Source: Planctomycetaceae bacterium (GTDB lineage Bacteria > Planctomycetota > Phycisphaerae > Phycisphaerales > UBA1924). From it: a stretch of DNA of 64,000 nucleotides. The DNA is taken from contig JAJTDF010000002.1 in the NCBI GenBank assembly GCA_021294835.1, positions 1 through 64,000 of the forward strand. The letters run 5' to 3'. A model generated the notes under the pieces. That model did not search any database. It had not been told where the DNA came from and saw only the letters and a program-made list of their open reading frames with translations. A program made the position numbers and the translations under genes. This document shows, in pieces, positions 1-8,612 of this stretch (the first letter of the stretch is position 1; each line of letters starts with the position of its first letter).

Positions 1-1
1 C

Positions 2-508
2 TATTGCGATCAGGTCGGCTCCAGCGTCGGCCTCGCCTGCGTCCGCATCTGGGGCCTCCGCCCCGGCGCTTCCCCAGCCATCGTCACCGAGAAGGCCATC
101 GCCCGGGGCCGCGCCTTCCAGCTCACCAACATCCTCCGCGATGTCGCCCAGGATTACGACGCCGTTCCCTCCCGCGTCTACATCCCGCAAGACAGCCTCC
201 TGCGTCACGGCCTCACCGCCAAGTCCCTCCGCGACTGGGCCGACCCCGCCCGCTGCCTCGCCCTGATGAACCACCACATCGGCGTCGCCCGCGACTACTA
301 CCTCGCCTCAGCCGGACTGGAAAACCTCATCTCCGCCGACTGCTCCGCCGGCCTCTGGGGCATGACCCGCATCTACAGCCAACTCCTCGAACGCATCGCC
401 GAGGACCCCGCCGCCGTCTTCTCCGGTCGCCGTGTCCGCCTTTCCGGCCTCCGCAAAGTTTCCATCGCGATTTCCGCCGCAGCCCGCGCCCGCACGGCCA
501 ACTGGTGA
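2..508 (+). CDS. squalene/phytoene synthase family protein (HpnC/HpnD-like), C-terminal part
   Basis: The gene runs off the left edge; the 168 C-terminal residues are present and read in frame from base 2 to a TGA. This end carries the second half of the trans-isoprenyl diphosphate synthase head-to-head fold. The segment GRAFQLTNILRDVAQDY contains the second Asp-rich motif (DVAQD) that holds Mg-diphosphate, and RVYIPQDSL is also typical of the family. These enzymes condense two farnesyl diphosphates to presqualene diphosphate or squalene. Two bases separate it from an HpnE-like gene, which points to the HpnCDE hopanoid route to squalene rather than carotenoids. HpnC, HpnD and phytoene synthase cannot be told apart from this fragment. 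Confidence 0.85.
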   Translation, partial: YCDQVGSSVGLACVRIWGLRPGASPAIVTEKAIARGRAFQLTNILRDVAQDYDAVPSRVYIPQDSLLRHGLTAKSLRDWADPARCLALMNHHIGVARDYYLASAGLENLISADCSAGLWGMTRIYSQLLERIAEDPAAVFSGRRVRLSGLRKVSIAISAAARARTANW

Positions 509-510
509 CC

Positions 511-1913
511 ATGCCCGCGCCCAGCCGTCCAACTGAAGTGCTGATCGTCGGCGGCGGAATCGCCGGCATCGCCTGCGCTCTCCGCCTCGCCGAGGCCGGC
601 GTCGCCACCACCATTCTCGAAACCCGCAAGAAGCTCGGCGGCCGCGCCACCAGCTTCGTCGACATCCGCTCCGGCGCCGTGCTCGACAATTGCCAGCACG
701 TCGCCCTCGGCTGCTGCACCAACTACCTCGATCTTCTCCGCCGCCTCGGGGTCGATGACAAACTCACCTGGCACCGCACCCAGTACTGGGTCGAACGCGG
801 CGGCCGCATCTCCGAACTCCGCCCCGACGCCTTCGGCGACCGCCTCCCCGCCCCCGTCCACTTCGGCCCCTCGTTCATCGGTGCCCACTTTCTCACCAGC
901 GAGGAAATCGCCCGCGCAGCCTTCGCCATGGGCAAGATCCTCCTGACCGACCGCACCCGCTGGCGTGATGCCACCTTTGACCGCTTCCTCTTCTCGGCCG
1001 GTCAGACCGATCGCCTCATCCGCCGCTTCTGGGAACCGGTCATCGTCTCCGCCTGCAACCTCCCGTGCAACCGTGTCGCCGCCTCCTCCGCATTGCACGT
1101 CTTCCAAGAGGGCTTCCTCGCCCACAAGCGCGCCGCCGAGATCGGCATCTCCCGCGTCCCCCTCCTCGAGCTCTACGACGCCGCCGAGGGCGTCCTCACC
1201 GCCGCCGGCGGGTCCATCCGGCTCGGCGCTTCCGTTGACCGCATCCAGCCCGGCAAGGTCACGCTCTCATCCGGCGAGGAGCTCACGGCACCCCACGTCG
1301 TCTCCACGGTGCCCCCCGAACGCATCGCCTCCACCGTCGCCCCCGAGGTCATCGCCGCCGACCCACGCCTGAACACCGGCGCCGCCGACCGCCTCGCCCA
1401 CAGCCCCATCCTCGGCGTCCACCTCACCTTCCAGCGTCCCGTTCTGCATATCCCCCACGCCGTCCTGGTCGAAGGCGCCACCCAGTGGCTCTTCCGCAAG
1501 GACGAGCACGGCCGCGCCATCCACGCCGTCATCTCCGCCGCCGATGCCTGGATGGACCTCTCCGAGCAGCAGATCGCCGACCGCGTCATGGCCGACCTCC
1601 GTGCCTACTTCCCCGCCGCCAACCCCGAACTCCTCTCCATCCGCGCCGTCAAAGAGAAACGCGCCACCTTCGCCCCCACCCCCGAGGTCGAAGCCCTCCG
1701 CCCCCCGGCCCTCCCCCCCGGCGCCGCCCCCACCGACTTCCTCATCCTGGTGACTGGACCGCCACCGGCTGGCCCGCCACCATGGAAGGCGCCACCCGCT
1801 CCGGCTACTTCGCCGCCGCCGCCGCCCTGGGCCGCCCCGCAGGCGCCTTCCTTGCCCCCAGCCTCCCCGTCGCCCCGCTCGCCCGCTTGCTCGGCCTCCC
1901 CGCATCCGCATGA
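511..1913 (+). pseudogene. hpnE: hydroxysqualene dehydroxylase / squalene-associated FAD-dependent desaturase (HpnE-like), frameshifted
   Basis: The ATG at 511 follows the synthase stop by two bases. The product begins with a dinucleotide-binding motif (VLIVGGGIAGIACALRLAEAG) followed by GGRATSF, as in amine-oxidase-fold desaturases; HpnE reduces hydroxysqualene to squalene. The frame is good to about 1748 (LIL). The conserved C-terminal FAD segment GDWTATGWPATMEGATRSGY then continues in the third frame, ending at the TGA at 1911-1913. A loss of one base (or 4, 7...) around 1745-1752 would explain this. Read through, the protein would be about 467 residues, normal for the family. Either the gene is freshly inactivated, or this is a sequencing or assembly error, or a programmed shift; I see no slippery heptamer. 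Confidence 0.8.
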
Positions 1914-1981
1914 TGCCCGGCACCGAAACCGCTGTTGTCCAACCCCGGCCGTTTCCGCCCCCGTTCTGCTAAACTCCCCCC

Positions 1982-3125
1982 ATGATCTCCCGCCCCATCG
2001 CCCTCCTGCTCGCCGCCGGCCTTGCCCTCGCCGCCGCCCTCCCCGCCCCGGCACAAGACCGCCCTGCTTCCGCACCCGCAACCGCCCCCGGCAAGCAGCC
2101 CGCCGCCCCCGTCCGCGACGGCCCGGTTGATCCCGCCACCGCCCAGCCCTCCATCCGCTTTGGCCTCAAAGAGGCCCCCGCACGCACCAAGGGCGCCATC
2201 CGCGTCACCACCTACAACATCGAAAACCTCTTCGACGACAAGGACGACCCCGCCCTCACCGGCGACAACGACGACAAAGACATGACCAAGCCGGCCGCCC
2301 TCTCCCAGGCCGCCGCCGACGCCATCAAGGCCTTGAACGCCGACGTCATCGCCCTCCAGGAGATCGAGAGCCTCCAGGCCCTCACCCAGTTCCGCGACAC
2401 CTACCTCACCGGCCTCGGCTACGACCACATCGTCTCGCTGGATTCCGGCGACTTCCGGGGCATCGAGAACGCCGTCATCTCCCGCTTCCCGCTGGAGAAG
2501 GCCGAAGTCTGGCCCAACCTCCCCCTCGGCGGCGAGCACCCCGCCACCTGGGGCAACGAGCCCAACCGTGAGGCCGGCAAGCCCATCCTCTTCCGCCGCT
2601 CCCCCCTCCGCGTCACCGTCGTCGTCCCCGCCGCCAAGGTCGCCCAGCTCCAGACCGAAGCCGGAGCCGCTGCCGCTGCCGCTGCACCCGCCGCCGACTA
2701 CCGCCTCACAGCAGAACCCCGCCGGCAACATCCTCGTCCTCGGCGACTTCAACGCCCAGGAGAACGAAGAGTCCTTCAAGATCCTCGAGCGCGGCAACCC
2801 CTCCATCGGCGTCGCCCCCCTGACCGACCTCCTCCCCGGCCTCGGCCGCCAGAACCCCAAGACCACCACCCACTCCTCCGGCCGCGCCATCGACCACATC
2901 CTCTTCGGCTCCAACCTCGCCGGCGAGATCCTGCCCGACACCGCCTTCGTCCTGGGAACCATGGACCGCCCCGCCGGCGCCAACTGGCGCACCACCCCGC
3001 CCCCGCCCGGCTACGCCAGCGACCACTACCCCGTCAGCGTCGACATCCTCCCCATCAACAAGCCCGCCGCGGCCGCCACCCCCGCGACCCCCACCCCGGC
3101 CCCAGCCCCGGCCAACCCCAAGTAA
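1982..3125 (+). pseudogene. secreted endonuclease/exonuclease/phosphatase family protein with internal deletion and frame change
   Basis: The ATG at 1982 opens a signal peptide (a hydrophobic stretch ending near ALPAPAQ). EEP-fold motifs follow: TTYNIENLFDD (the Asn), ALQEIES (the metal Glu), then at 2728-3045 GDFNAQ, SGRAIDHILFG and ASDHYPVSV. The first half reads in frame 2 up to about 2705 (DYRLT). The second half reads in frame 3 from about 2705 (QQNPAGNILVLGDFN) to the TAA at 3123-3125. Between them the family normally has a strand with the HFKS-type catalytic His and a helix, roughly 40-60 residues, and these are absent. As written the gene cannot make a working enzyme. A collapsed assembly is as likely as a real deletion. 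The Ala/Pro-rich tail is typical of neighbouring secreted proteins. Confidence 0.75.
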
Positions 3126-3213
3126 CCCCCCAAAGAACCCCAACCCAGACCCCCGCTCCACCCCGCCCACTTCCCCCGAACGCCTACCGCGTCTATCATC
3201 CTCACCAACCCCT

Positions 3214-3288
3214 GCCGAGGTAGCTCAGCTGGTTTAGAGCGCTGGATTCATAACCCGGAGGTCGGCGGTTCGAGTCCGCCCCTCGGCA
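3214..3288 (+). tRNA. tRNA with CAT anticodon (Met elongator, or Ile2 if lysidine-modified)
   Basis: A full cloverleaf can be drawn. The acceptor GCCGAGG pairs with CCTCGGC, followed by discriminator A. The D stem is GCTC/GAGC. The anticodon loop is TTCATAA on a stem with one A-C mismatch at its closing pair. The T arm is GCGGTTCGAGTCCGC. CCA is not encoded (CTT follows). The initiator signature, an unpaired first base with three G-C pairs closing the anticodon stem, is not evident, so I favour elongator Met or Ile(CAU). It stands alone between the EEP gene and a DUF433 gene. Confidence 0.93.
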
Positions 3289-3418
3289 CTTTCTCCGATC
3301 GGCCCGCTTCGGCCTGTCCTCCCCTTCCTTGTCTCTGTTGTCGGATCCGGTCAGCGGGCCCCGTTCCAGCTATTGCTGGCCCCGGCTCTCGGGGCAACAT
3401 GGCTCCAAAGGGCACGCC

Positions 3419-3652
3419 ATGGAAGAAGTCGCTCACTCACGTATTGAGATCGATCGCCAGAAGTGCCACGGCCGGCCCGTGATTCGCGGGACCCGAGTCC
3501 CTGTAGCGGTGATCACCGGCAGTCTTGCCGCCGGCATGAGCAAAGAGGCTGTCGCCGCCGAGTATGACGTCACCATGGCCGACATCGAAGCCGCTCTCCG
3601 CTACGCAACCGAGTTGCTCGAGCGCCAACGCCGCTCCCCGCTGAGCGACTGA
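3419..3652 (+). CDS. DUF433 domain protein (VapB-like antitoxin family)
   Basis: 77 residues. The sequence has the DUF433 pattern: an N-terminal strand with DRQKCHGRPVIRGTRVPV, then a helix-turn-helix-like segment (GMSKEAVAAEYDVTMADIEAALRYA). DUF433 proteins are often paired with DUF5615 PIN-like toxins and are thought to be DNA-binding antitoxins. No toxin gene follows here: the next 157 bp are non-coding and ndk is on the other strand, so this is an orphan. The start is the first ATG of the conserved domain. Confidence 0.85.
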   Translation: MEEVAHSRIEIDRQKCHGRPVIRGTRVPVAVITGSLAAGMSKEAVAAEYDVTMADIEAALRYATELLERQRRSPLSD

Positions 3653-3809
3653 CTCAAGCCCACCACCCCGGGATCCTCCCCCTCAAAAACCACAACCGGG
3701 GCCGCACCGCAGGCCCTCTCAGGCCCACGCTGCAGCCCCGGCTGGTTCCACCCAATTCCCCGCCCCCACCCTCTCACTCAGCCCCCGCCCCTGCCGCGGC
3801 CGCCCCGGA

Positions 3810-4280
3810 TCACTCCGGCTTGCCGCCGCTCATGTCATAGATCCACGCATCGCCGGCGCGGTTGAAGTTCAGCACCTCACCCGGGGCGAAGAACAGCTTC
3901 AGTTCCCGCTCCGCCGCCTCCGGGCTGTCCGAGCCGTGGATCAGGTTGAAGCTGTTGGACACGCCAAAGTCGCCGCGGATCGTGCCCGGGGCCGCCTTGC
4001 TGCCGAACGTCGCGCCCATCATGTTGCGGGCAATGGTGATCGCGCCGTTGCCGCGGACCGCCATCACCACCACCGGGCTGCTGGTCATGAACTTCACCAG
4101 GCCGGCGTAGAAGCCCTTGCTCTGGTGGGCCTCGTAGTGCGTCGCCGCCAGCTGCTGGCTGATCTGCATCAGCTTCATGCCCACAATCTGCAGGCCCTTG
4201 TCCTCAAACCGGCTGATGATCTTGCCCGTCAGGCCCCGCTGCACCGCGTCGGGCTTCAGAATGATCAGGGTGGTTTCCAT
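3810..4280 (-). CDS. ndk: nucleoside diphosphate kinase
   Basis: 156 residues, the normal length. Ndk transfers the gamma-phosphate between NTPs and NDPs through a phosphohistidine. The active site is seen as FNLIHGSDSPEAAERE, with the catalytic His before GSDS. The N-terminus (METTLIILKPDAVQRG) is canonical. Two ATGs stand in tandem; the second (4280) lies 7 bases from the GGAG Shine-Dalgarno and matches the usual family start, so I chose it over 4283. The gene is monocistronic and divergent from topoisomerase VI subunit B. Confidence 0.97.
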   Translation of the reverse strand: METTLIILKPDAVQRGLTGKIISRFEDKGLQIVGMKLMQISQQLAATHYEAHQSKGFYAGLVKFMTSSPVVVMAVRGNGAITIARNMMGATFGSKAAPGTIRGDFGVSNSFNLIHGSDSPEAAERELKLFFAPGEVLNFNRAGDAWIYDMSGGKPE

Positions 4281-4457
4281 CATGATTCTCCAGTGTTTTC
4301 AGGGTCGAACACCTGTCTTCCAGGCGTGCAATTAAGGGGCCGAGTTTAGGCGCGTCCCCGCCTGACCGGCCCCGCCCCAGACCCCGGCCCCCCTCGTATT
4401 CCCCGCCTTCCTCCGCCCAGACCGCCCGCCAACCCGCCTAAAACTGGGCCGGAAACC

Positions 4458-6917
4458 ATGGCCAAACACCACGCCCGTTCCGGCAAACCCACCGGCCCCA
4501 CCGCCCCCGCCTCCAGAGGACCACGCATGGACGCGTCCCCCTCCCGCCCCTCCGCTGCCCCCGCCGCCCGCACCCGCCGCGCCCCGGCCCACGCCGACGA
4601 CGCCCAGGCCAGCCTCCTGCCCGCCGAGGAAGAAGAACTCTCCTCCGCCAAGGCCCGCATCGAGCGCAAGAAGCGCGAACTGGAGAAAGAGGCAACCGGC
4701 CGCCGCGCCACCGCCGAGTCCATGGCCTCGCGCCAGCGCGACATCTCCGTCTCCGAGTTCTTCGCCAAGAACCGCCACCTCCTCGGCTTTGACAACCCCC
4801 GCAAAGCCCTCCTCACCACCGTCAAAGAGGCCGTCGACAACTCGCTCGACGCCTGCGAAGAGGCCGGCATCCTCCCCGACATCACCGTCATCATCGAGGA
4901 CCTCCAGCCCGACCGCCCCGCCTCCGCCAAGTCCGCCCGCTACCGCGTCAGCGTCGTCGACAACGGCCCCGGCATCGTCCGCAAACAGGTCGAGAACGTC
5001 TTCGGCCGCCTCCTCTACGGCAGCAAGTTCCACCGCCTGAAGATGTCCCGCGGCCAGCAGGGCATCGGCATCTCCGCCGCCGGCATGTACGGCCTCATCA
5101 CCACCGGCCGCCCCATGGTCATCCACACCCGGCCCGATGCCCGCCGCCCAGCGCACCACATCGAGCTGGCCATGAACACCAAGACCAACCGCGCCGAGGT
5201 CACCACCGACGACGAGACCGAAGACTTCCCCCCCCAGCGTTTCCTCACCCTGTCTTCCTCCGCCCGCCGCCTCGCCGCCGAGGGCACACTCCTCGCCTCC
5301 TCCGACTACGTCACCGGCACCTCCGTCTCCATCGAGCTTGAGGGCCGATACCAGAAGGGCCGCGGCTCGGTCGATGAGTTCCTCGAACTCACCGCCATCG
5401 CCAACCCCCACGCCCGCATCACCTTCATCACCCCCTCCCGCGTCGCCGACGACGACGCCGACGACACCGCCCCCATCCGCTTCACGCGAAACAGCGCCCG
5501 CGACGCCGCCGCGGCCAACCCGGCCGCCCCCGCCCAGCCCGAGCCGGGCGACGACAAGCCCCGCACCGACGTCAAGACCGAAGAACGCGACGGCATCATC
5601 CTCTTCCCCCGTGCCGTCAACGAGCTCCCGCCGGAAACCAAAGAGATCCAGCCCCACCCCAAGGGCGTCGAGCTCGGCACCCTCCTGCAGATGGTCAAGG
5701 ACCACGAGGTCGCCCAGCCCGGCGCCACGCTGTACAACTTCCTGCAGGACCGCTTCTCCCGCATCTCCCCCGCCACCGCCAGCAAGCTCTGCGACGGCGT
5801 GAAGATGTCCTCCCGCGCCAAACTCGGCGACGTCGACCACGATCTGGCCGAGAAGCTCTTCAAACTCCTCCAGGACGCCGACCTCCCGCCCCCGCCTACC
5901 GACTGCCTCGCCCCCATCGGCGTCCGCCAGCTCCTGGCCGGCATGCTCAAAGGCGTTCGCGCTGAGTTCTACGCCGCCAGTTCCCGCGAGCCCGCCGTCT
6001 ACCGGGGCCGCCCCTTCCTCATCGAGGCCGCCATCGCCTTCGGCGGCGAACTCTCCGGCGACGACTCCGCCCGCGTCATCCGCTTCGCCAACCGTGTCCC
6101 CCTGCTCTTCCAGCAGTCCGCCTGCTCGTCCTTCAAGGCCGTCGTTGAAACCAACTGGCGCAACTACGACCTCCAGCACCCCCGCGGAGCCCTCCCCGTC
6201 GGCCCCCTGGTCATCATGATCCACATGGCCAGCGTCTGGGTCCCCTTCACCTCCGAAAGCAAAGAGGCCATCGCCGACTACGACGAAATCCGCAAGGAGA
6301 TGAAGCTCGCCCTCATGGAGTGCGGCCGCAAACTCGGCACGTACCTCAAGAAGCGGGCCCGCATGCGCCGCGAGGCCGAACGCCGCGACGTCTTCGAACG
6401 CTACATCGGCGAGATCACCAAGGCCGTCAGCGCTATCAACGGCACCGACGCCCGCAAGCTCTACGACGCCCTGCTCACCCAGGCCAAGAAGCGCACCGCC
6501 GTCGCCGACCTCCAGCTCGACGAAGACGGCAAGGCCATCAAGGACGAAGACCCCGCCGATCAGGACGGCGTCATCATCCTCGACGCACCCGGTTCAGCCG
6601 CCGCCCCAGCCTCCCAGGGCCTCGGCGAGGTCAAGCCCGACCGGGCCATCAAGTCCCGCAGCGGTGACGAAACACCCTCCCTCCTTGGCGACGCACCCGC
6701 CGACGAGCCCCCAGCCCGCAGGGCCAACGCCAAGGCCTCCGCCGCCAAACCCGGCAAGCCCGCCAAAGCAGCCAAGGGCGACAAGGGCGAGAAATCAGGC
6801 AAGCCCGCCAAGTCGGAGCCTCCGCCCGCAGCCGCCAAAGCCGCCAAGCCCAAGATGAGGCTCGATCCCAAGACCGGCAAACTCAAGCCCGTCGACGACG
6901 GCCCCGGCCTGTTCTGA
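4458..6917 (+). CDS. top6B: type IIB DNA topoisomerase VI subunit B (ATPase)
   Basis: 819 residues against about 530-650 in archaea. GHKL ATPase motifs are intact: N1 with KEAVDNSLDACEE (Glu124, Asn128), N2 VVDNGPGI (Asp168-Gly172) and N3 RGQQGIGISAAGMYG (about 198-212). A transducer-type domain follows, with the NRVPLLFQQSAC and HMASVWVPFTSESKEAIADY regions that are typical of TopoVI-B. The enzyme passes one duplex through another with two-base 5' overhangs, using ATP. The first ~90 residues (Pro/Ala/Arg-rich, then charged helix) and the last ~110 (Lys/Ala/Pro-rich, repeated KPAK/KAAK) are extra and look disordered and basic. A lipoprotein gene and then the A subunit follow on the same strand. 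Confidence 0.93.
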   Translation: MAKHHARSGKPTGPTAPASRGPRMDASPSRPSAAPAARTRRAPAHADDAQASLLPAEEEELSSAKARIERKKRELEKEATGRRATAESMASRQRDISVSEFFAKNRHLLGFDNPRKALLTTVKEAVDNSLDACEEAGILPDITVIIEDLQPDRPASAKSARYRVSVVDNGPGIVRKQVENVFGRLLYGSKFHRLKMSRGQQGIGISAAGMYGLITTGRPMVIHTRPDARRPAHHIELAMNTKTNRAEVTTDDETEDFPPQRFLTLSSSARRLAAEGTLLASSDYVTGTSVSIELEGRYQKGRGSVDEFLELTAIANPHARITFITPSRVADDDADDTAPIRFTRNSARDAAAANPAAPAQPEPGDDKPRTDVKTEERDGIILFPRAVNELPPETKEIQPHPKGVELGTLLQMVKDHEVAQPGATLYNFLQDRFSRISPATASKLCDGVKMSSRAKLGDVDHDLAEKLFKLLQDADLPPPPTDCLAPIGVRQLLAGMLKGVRAEFYAASSREPAVYRGRPFLIEAAIAFGGELSGDDSARVIRFANRVPLLFQQSACSSFKAVVETNWRNYDLQHPRGALPVGPLVIMIHMASVWVPFTSESKEAIADYDEIRKEMKLALMECGRKLGTYLKKRARMRREAERRDVFERYIGEITKAVSAINGTDARKLYDALLTQAKKRTAVADLQLDEDGKAIKDEDPADQDGVIILDAPGSAAAPASQGLGEVKPDRAIKSRSGDETPSLLGDAPADEPPARRANAKASAAKPGKPAKAAKGDKGEKSGKPAKSEPPPAAAKAAKPKMRLDPKTGKLKPVDDGPGLF

Positions 6918-6968
6918 TCCACCCGATCGCGCTTCCCCAGTTCCTCCCGCCCCCACACAGGACCACCC

Positions 6969-7283
6969 ATGCCCGCATCCCTCCGCCGTCTCCCCATCTT
7001 CGCCGCCCTTGCCCTCGCCGCCATCCTCAGCGGCTGCGGCCCAAAGCTCGACCAGGCCAGCTACGACAAGATCCAGACCGGCATGACCCTCCGCGAGGTC
7101 GAGCGCATCCTCGGCGGCCGGGGCGAGGACGAAACCGCCTCCGGCATGTCCATCGGCTCCTCCGGCCTGACTGACAACCGCAAGGCCGCCCAGAACGTCT
7201 TCCGTTGGAAGAAGGGCACCGCCAACATCGTCGTCATCTTCCGTGATGACAAGGTCATCTCCAAGACCTCCGAAGGCCTCTGA
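6969..7283 (+). CDS. small outer-membrane-type lipoprotein, SmpA/OmlA (BamE-like) fold
   Basis: 104 residues. A signal peptide with the lipobox LSGC (Cys about residue 25) is followed by the SmpA/OmlA pattern: YDKIQTGMTLREVERILGG, a middle region, then NVFRWKKGTANIVVIFRDDKVISKT. BamE assists outer-membrane protein insertion; many relatives with this fold have other or unknown roles. It lies 51 bp after top6B and 87 bp before top6A, all co-directional, so it is probably co-transcribed with a DNA topoisomerase. I see no functional reason for that. Confidence 0.85.
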   Translation: MPASLRRLPIFAALALAAILSGCGPKLDQASYDKIQTGMTLREVERILGGRGEDETASGMSIGSSGLTDNRKAAQNVFRWKKGTANIVVIFRDDKVISKTSEGL

Positions 7284-7370
7284 CCGAGCACCTCGCCCTC
7301 CGGCCCACCTCGCCCCGCCCCATCCGTTTGCCCCACCTCGCCCCCACCGCCGATCCGTCGAGCACCGACC

Positions 7371-8519
7371 ATGGCCAAGAAAGCCGCCGCCGCCGCCAAC
7401 GCGTCCAACGTCACCAAGTCCGTCAAGGAACGCGACACCCGCACCATGTCGCGCATCGTCGACCTGGCCGACTCGGTCGCCTCCAAGGCCCTCGCCGGCC
7501 GCGAGCCCAAGGTCGCCATCCCCCTCCGCACCAAGTCCAACACCATCTGGAACCGCAAGCGCGGCATGCTCGAGATGGGCGACGCCGCCGCCGAACGCGA
7601 ACTGTTCAACCTCAACCAGGCCAAGCAGTTCATGCAGACCTGCCTGCACGCCAACTCCATCAAGGAGCTCATCGAGGCCGAGAAGACCCTCAGCCTCCGC
7701 GGCATGTTCTACAAGGGCCTGCACACCGTCCAGGGCACCAAGGAAAAGACCTTCGCCGATCAGGACGAGTCCGACGGCATCCTGGAAGACCTGGAAGTCT
7801 CCCTCGGCTCCCTCCGCGAAGAACTGCACATCTTCGCCAAGAAGAAGGGGACGATGATCGGCAACATCACCATCGTCGACACCGGCGACGAGATCGACTG
7901 CCGACGCATGGGCTCCGGCGGCTACGCCATCCCCAGCATCGTCGAGCCCGACGTTATCCAGTTCAAGAAGTGCGACGCCAAGTTCGTCCTCCATGTCGAG
8001 AAGGACACCGTCTGGGGCCGCTTCAACGAGGACAAGTTCTGGCAGAAGCACAACTGCATCCTCACCGAGGGCGGCGGCCAGCCCTCCCGGGGCGTCCGTC
8101 GCCTCCTCCAGCGGTTGAACAACGAACTCGGCCTGCCCATCTACTGCCTGCTCGACTGCGACCCCTGGGGGCACTACATCTTCTCGGTCATCAAGCAGGG
8201 CTCCATCTCCCTGGCCTTCGAGTCCAACCGTCTGGCCATCCCCGACGCCAAGTTCATCGGTATCCGCTCTAAGGACTACACCGCCTGCGACCTCTCTGAC
8301 GACGTCAAGGTCGAGATGAACGACACCGACATCAAACGTGCCAAGGAGATCGCCGCCTACCCCTGGTTCTTGGGCCACAAGGGCTGGCAGGCCGAGATCG
8401 ACCTCATGCTCCGCAACGGCTTCAAGATGGAAGTCGAATCCCTGATCACCAAGGACATCTCCTACGTCACCGAGGAGTACGTCCCCCAGCGCCTCAAGGC
8501 CAAGGACTGGCTGGTCTGA
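7371..8519 (+). CDS. top6A: type IIB DNA topoisomerase VI subunit A (Spo11-like)
   Basis: 382 residues, normal length. The winged-helix 5Y-CAP part carries the Spo11-like active site SLRGMFYKGLH, with Tyr114 as the expected nucleophile that links to DNA. The Toprim domain shows Glu210 (VEKDTVWGRF) and the DxD pair Asp262/Asp264 (LLDCDPWGHYI), the Mg site. Conserved GGGQPSRGVRRLL and the C-terminal EIDLMLRNGFKMEVE match the family. The N-terminal 20 residues are Ala/Lys-rich. The partner B subunit is upstream. All catalytic residues are present, so an active A2B2 enzyme is likely. Confidence 0.94.
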   Translation: MAKKAAAAANASNVTKSVKERDTRTMSRIVDLADSVASKALAGREPKVAIPLRTKSNTIWNRKRGMLEMGDAAAERELFNLNQAKQFMQTCLHANSIKELIEAEKTLSLRGMFYKGLHTVQGTKEKTFADQDESDGILEDLEVSLGSLREELHIFAKKKGTMIGNITIVDTGDEIDCRRMGSGGYAIPSIVEPDVIQFKKCDAKFVLHVEKDTVWGRFNEDKFWQKHNCILTEGGGQPSRGVRRLLQRLNNELGLPIYCLLDCDPWGHYIFSVIKQGSISLAFESNRLAIPDAKFIGIRSKDYTACDLSDDVKVEMNDTDIKRAKEIAAYPWFLGHKGWQAEIDLMLRNGFKMEVESLITKDISYVTEEYVPQRLKAKDWLV

Positions 8520-8541
8520 CAAACCCTACACCAAAGCCAAA

Positions 8542-8577
8542 GGCCCCGGACGCACCCATGTGCCTCCGGGGCCCTTT
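8542..8577. terminator. bidirectional intrinsic terminator
   Basis: A two-tier hairpin: GGCCCCGGA (8542-8550) pairs with TCCGGGGCC (8565-8573), and an inner GCAC pairs with GTGC around a CCAT loop. CTTT follows on the plus strand, and the mirror AAAG precedes the stem. It sits between the convergent top6A and the P-domain gene and would serve both. Confidence 0.75.
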
Positions 8578-8612
8578 CATTCACACCCAATCACCCGCCC
8601 CACCCAGCCGCC

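Noticed and set aside
1740-1760. Programmed frameshift in hpnE
   Set aside because: No slippery heptamer or stimulatory structure is evident; an indel or sequencing error is simpler.
4332-6224. 630-residue open frame on the minus strand
   Set aside because: It is the antisense of top6B. Its composition (Gly/Glu/Val/Asp-rich, no fold) is typical of a shadow frame in C-rich coding DNA.
6795-8522. 575-residue minus-strand open frame
   Set aside because: Antisense to top6A and the lipoprotein gene, which have clear motifs on the plus strand.
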